Origin: an uncultured Lachnospiraceae bacterium
GTDB lineage: Bacteria; Bacillota; Clostridia; Lachnospirales; Lachnospiraceae
DNA: 34,650 bases
NCBI GenBank assembly: GCA_947626965.1
Contig: CANQUH010000019.1
Span: forward strand, 1 to 34,650
Direction of reading: 5' to 3'
Positions 32,724 through 34,650 of this stretch are shown here, piece after piece. The notes under the pieces are model-generated. The model had not been told where the DNA came from. It saw nothing but the letters and a program-made list of their open reading frames with translations, and searched no databases. Made by a program: the position numbers and the translations under genes. Every line of letters begins with the position of its first letter. Position 1 is the first letter of the stretch.

Positions 32724-33875
32724 CTACAGCATTTCTATAAAAGCAGCCATTCTGGTATTCAGCTGCTCGATATCGCTGGTCGAATAATCCACCTCAAGAG
32801 ACATATACGGCAGATGGAATTCCTCTGTCACAAGGCGTTTCACTCCGATCGTCTCCACATTGTAGGTATGACATGCCTGCAGCGCCACATCCACCACCGC
32901 GTCAACATGGTATTCCGGAATCAGACGGCGCAGCAGATCGAAACGATGCGGATTCGGCGACATGCAGGAACAGCCGATATTCAGATACCGTCTGGCAAGC
33001 GCGTCGTACACATCCGGATTGCTCTCATCTACCAGCTCGTCCACCGATTTGACTCCGCAGCAGTTTTCATAGACAACCACCACGCCGCCATTGTCCTCGA
33101 TCGCTTTGACCACCTTCGAGGCGGCTCCCTGAATCGGGGAACCTGTGATCAGGATACGCGGACGCTTCTCAATATGCTTTCCTTCCTCATATTCCTTCTG
33201 GATACGCTCCGCCAAAGCATACAGTTCCTTCACGGATTCCTCTTTATCAAATTTAAACTGCGCGCCATTTAATACGTTCAGCAGATCCATTCCCAGCATG
33301 GGAACAGGATCCTGCTTCATCAATCCGTAGAGATTTTTCAGGGCTTCCCTCTCCTGATTCCGGATCCGAATGGCATTTCGGATCTGTTCCTCTGTGATCG
33401 TCACCTCGAATTTCTCCTCGAGAACTTTCTGAAAGCGGATGATCTCTTTCCGGTACGCCGCATAGCCGTCCTCCGTCTGCCTGTGAGGCAGCTCCATCAC
33501 ATAGACTGGCTTAAAATCCGCAAGATATTCGTACATCTTTTTCTTTCCGTCGCAGGTCGTCTCTCCCACCACGAGATCCGAAAAGTAAAAGAACGGGCAC
33601 TTGTCCGTTTTCGCAAATCCATAGCTGGATTTGATCAGCGGGCAGAGATTCCGCGGGAGATCCATCTCCGCATCCGGAATCGTCTCATCTGACGTCGAGC
33701 ACAGTCCCACCACGACGGCTCCCATGGCCGCCGGAAGCTCCTGCGGCAGAAACGTACAGAACACTCCCACAATGGGAACCCCTTTGTCCTTCAGCTGTTT
33801 AATATTCAAAAAAGAATTTTTTCTCTGTTCGGCAAATTCTTCAAACACTTCCGGCAGTTCTTTGATCAATTCCAT
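32724..33875 (-). CDS. Double-cubane-cluster-containing anaerobic reductase (HgdB/YjiM-like)
   Basis: The 383-residue protein belongs to the 2-hydroxyacyl-CoA dehydratase D-component family. It resembles stand-alone double-cubane [8Fe-9S] proteins reduced by an activase. Cysteine ligand candidates are in GVFCTFLP, RNLCPLIKSSYGF, DKCPFFYFSD, GETTCDGKKKMYEYL, ENCCGVKS and IGCSCMSPNP. AAAGGAGG is upstream of the ATG. It is the first gene of the selenium unit. Known members reduce small molecules such as acetylene in vitro; the natural substrate here is unknown. Confidence 0.88.
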   Translation of the reverse strand: MELIKELPEVFEEFAEQRKNSFLNIKQLKDKGVPIVGVFCTFLPQELPAAMGAVVVGLCSTSDETIPDAEMDLPRNLCPLIKSSYGFAKTDKCPFFYFSDLVVGETTCDGKKKMYEYLADFKPVYVMELPHRQTEDGYAAYRKEIIRFQKVLEEKFEVTITEEQIRNAIRIRNQEREALKNLYGLMKQDPVPMLGMDLLNVLNGAQFKFDKEESVKELYALAERIQKEYEEGKHIEKRPRILITGSPIQGAASKVVKAIEDNGGVVVVYENCCGVKSVDELVDESNPDVYDALARRYLNIGCSCMSPNPHRFDLLRRLIPEYHVDAVVDVALQACHTYNVETIGVKRLVTEEFHLPYMSLEVDYSTSDIEQLNTRMAAFIEML

Positions 33876-33898
33876 CTTTTATTCCTCCTTTTCGTTTT

Positions 33899-33980
33899 AT
33901 GCGCAGGCCCGCACATGGAAATCAGCTGCTGACGCAGCAAGCAGGCCGCGCGGCGAGCAGGAGTGAAAAACACCTCCTAC
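33899..33980 (+). repeat. Dispersed ~80-bp repeat, copy C
   Basis: Begins ATGCGCAGGCCCGCACATGG, then CTGCTGACGCAGCA and GGCCGCGCGGCG, ending CCTCCTAC. Closest to copy B (2324-2404, opposite strand) and also to copy A (104-183). It lies directly upstream of the double-cubane gene's ribosome binding site, so it is in that gene's untranslated leader. Confidence 0.75.
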
Positions 33981-34083
33981 TCGATCGTTCGATTTGATCC
34001 CCATCCGCAAGTCGCGGCACGGGATTCAGATGTCGCTTGGCAAAACCAGGTTCTGCCAGTTTCTGACTGCAGCGACCTCCTAT

Positions 34084-34114
34084 AGTATAAAAGATATACA
34101 AAGAAATTGACCAA
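34084..34114 (-). promoter_or_regulatory. Possible promoter of the double-cubane/selenium unit
   Basis: TATACT (34084-34089) with TTGGTC (34109-34114) at 19-bp spacing; spacing and -35 fit are poor, so this is tentative. Confidence 0.35.
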
Positions 34115-34144
34115 TCGTTTATTCTTATAATTAATGTAATTTAT

Positions 34145-34164
34145 TTGATTTATCTATAAATCAA
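34145..34164. promoter_or_regulatory. Operator-like palindrome
   Basis: TTGATTTA-TCTA-TAAATCAA, an 8-bp perfect inverted repeat upstream of the selenium unit; possible site for the LysR regulator or another factor. Confidence 0.35.
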
Positions 34165-34281
34165 TTTTCTGGAGGGAACACTGATTCAAACGCCCCGCGC
34201 CAGGTTTGCACCGCCAAAAAAAATCTTTTTCAGCAAATTCTGCAAATCATCTGAGAAAATGCCGATTCAGCCAGCGTCTCA

Positions 34282-34650
34282 TCAGTCCGGACGCTTTCTC
34301 CCCCACCGCAGATAAAAATAGAGCACTTCCGTGATGCAGCAGGCCGTCCATCCCACCGGATAGCTGAAGCCTACCAGACGCTCCGTGTTGCTGATAAAAT
34401 GCGTCATCACAAACAGATAAACCTGACGCACCGCCACAAAGTTCAGCAGCATGATCACCATCGGCCCGGTGGAGTCTCCACGCCCGCGCAGAGCTCCCGC
34501 CAGCGTGTGGTTTACGCAGTTCAGCAGCATAAAGAAGACATTTGTTCTCAGAAACATCGCCCCATACCGGATTACTTCCGCGTCTCCGGTAAAGATTCCG
34601 GTGGCCGGCGCGGCGAGGAAGAACAAAAAGACGGCGATCACTCCCGTGAT
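34282..34650 (-). CDS. MATE-family efflux protein, C-terminal fragment
   Basis: The frame is open to the window edge and gives the last 122 residues. It has AAPATGIFTGDAEVIRYGA, NHTLAGALRGRGDSTGPMVI and hydrophobic segments ending YFYLRWGRKRPD, typical of the C-terminal half of MATE (multidrug and toxin extrusion) Na+/H+ antiporters. The N-terminal part lies outside the window; it is not a pseudogene on this evidence. No clear link to the selenium block. Confidence 0.85.
   Translation of the reverse strand: MTGVIAVFLFFLAAPATGIFTGDAEVIRYGAMFLRTNVFFMLLNCVNHTLAGALRGRGDSTGPMVIMLLNFVAVRQVYLFVMTHFISNTERLVGFSYPVGWTACCITEVLYFYLRWGRKRPD

Larger units (their letters stand above)
33981..34281. other. 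Non-coding region between selenium unit and MATE gene
   Basis: No supported gene. It has nested inverted repeats (GTCGCT/AGCGAC at 34032-34076 with TGGCA/TGCCA inside), an A/T-rich promoter-like section near 34084-34114, a palindrome at 34145-34164, and a GGAGGG without a following start codon at 34171-34176. Confidence 0.5.

Noticed and set aside
34165-34200. Gene start after GGAGGG at 34171
   Set aside because: No ATG, GTG or TTG at suitable distance leads to an open frame of any length.

Overview
The window reads as a chromosomal segment of an anaerobic Bacillota (Clostridia, most like Lachnospiraceae; I cannot name a genus). The grounds are AGGAGG-type ribosome binding sites, TTGACA/TATAAT promoters, moderate G+C, a tungsten-type aldehyde:ferredoxin oxidoreductase (AOR), a 2-hydroxyacyl-CoA-dehydratase-like reductase with its activase, and a clostridial selenium gene set. 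Nearly every gene belongs to molybdenum/tungsten or selenium metabolism. No rRNA, tRNA, CRISPR array, phage gene or transposase was seen.

Layout. (1) 1-2450, + strand: tail of an unknown gene with terminator, a TylF-like methyltransferase and an XdhC-family protein with its two domains in reversed order. (2) 2489-9283, - strand: a likely operon read from a promoter at 9313-9342, encoding an excisionase-type HTH regulator with a PBP-like ligand domain, MoeA, a MoeA fused to the same kind of PBP-like domain, and two FAD oxidoreductases, the first with a C-terminal [2Fe-2S] BFD-like domain. (3) 9480-12531, + strand, divergent: AOR, a terminator, a MoaD-like sulfur carrier and its E1-like MoeB/HesA activator. 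(4) 12732-20181, - strand: two oxyanion uptake systems. A FecCD-type ABC transporter with an unknown exported protein and a DUF364 protein is followed by a TupABC-type tungstate transporter whose binding protein looks circularly permuted. Both units have a long leader that shares an RNA-like motif and a terminator-like stem. (5) 20653-23827, - strand: Nudix hydrolase, MoaC, MoaA, MoaB/MogA and a MOSC protein. (6) 24101-33875, - strand: selenium block with double-cubane-cluster reductase, its activase, a LysR regulator, YedF, SelD (itself a UGA-containing selenoprotein gene), a NifS/Csd-type desulfurase, a DUF3343 protein, a third MoeA and an unusually long SelA. (7) 34282-34650: C-terminal end of a MATE efflux protein.

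How it fits together (inference): tungstate or molybdate is imported by the two ABC systems. Pyranopterin is made by MoaA/MoaC, sulfurated by the MoaD-like carrier and MoeB-like E1, and metallated by the MoeA paralogues to supply AOR. The HTH-PBP protein may sense the oxyanion or a cofactor. The two FAD proteins are candidates for passing AOR electrons to other carriers. The selenium block would make selenophosphate and Sec-tRNA and perhaps support a selenium-dependent molybdenum hydroxylase, with XdhC as a possible accessory protein. SelB, tRNA-Sec and the hydroxylase itself are not in the window.

The most unusual points are the permuted TupA, the shared leader motif of the two uptake operons, the PBP domain shared between a regulator and a MoeA in one operon, the inserted segments in SelA, and an approximately 80-bp dispersed repeat present three times.
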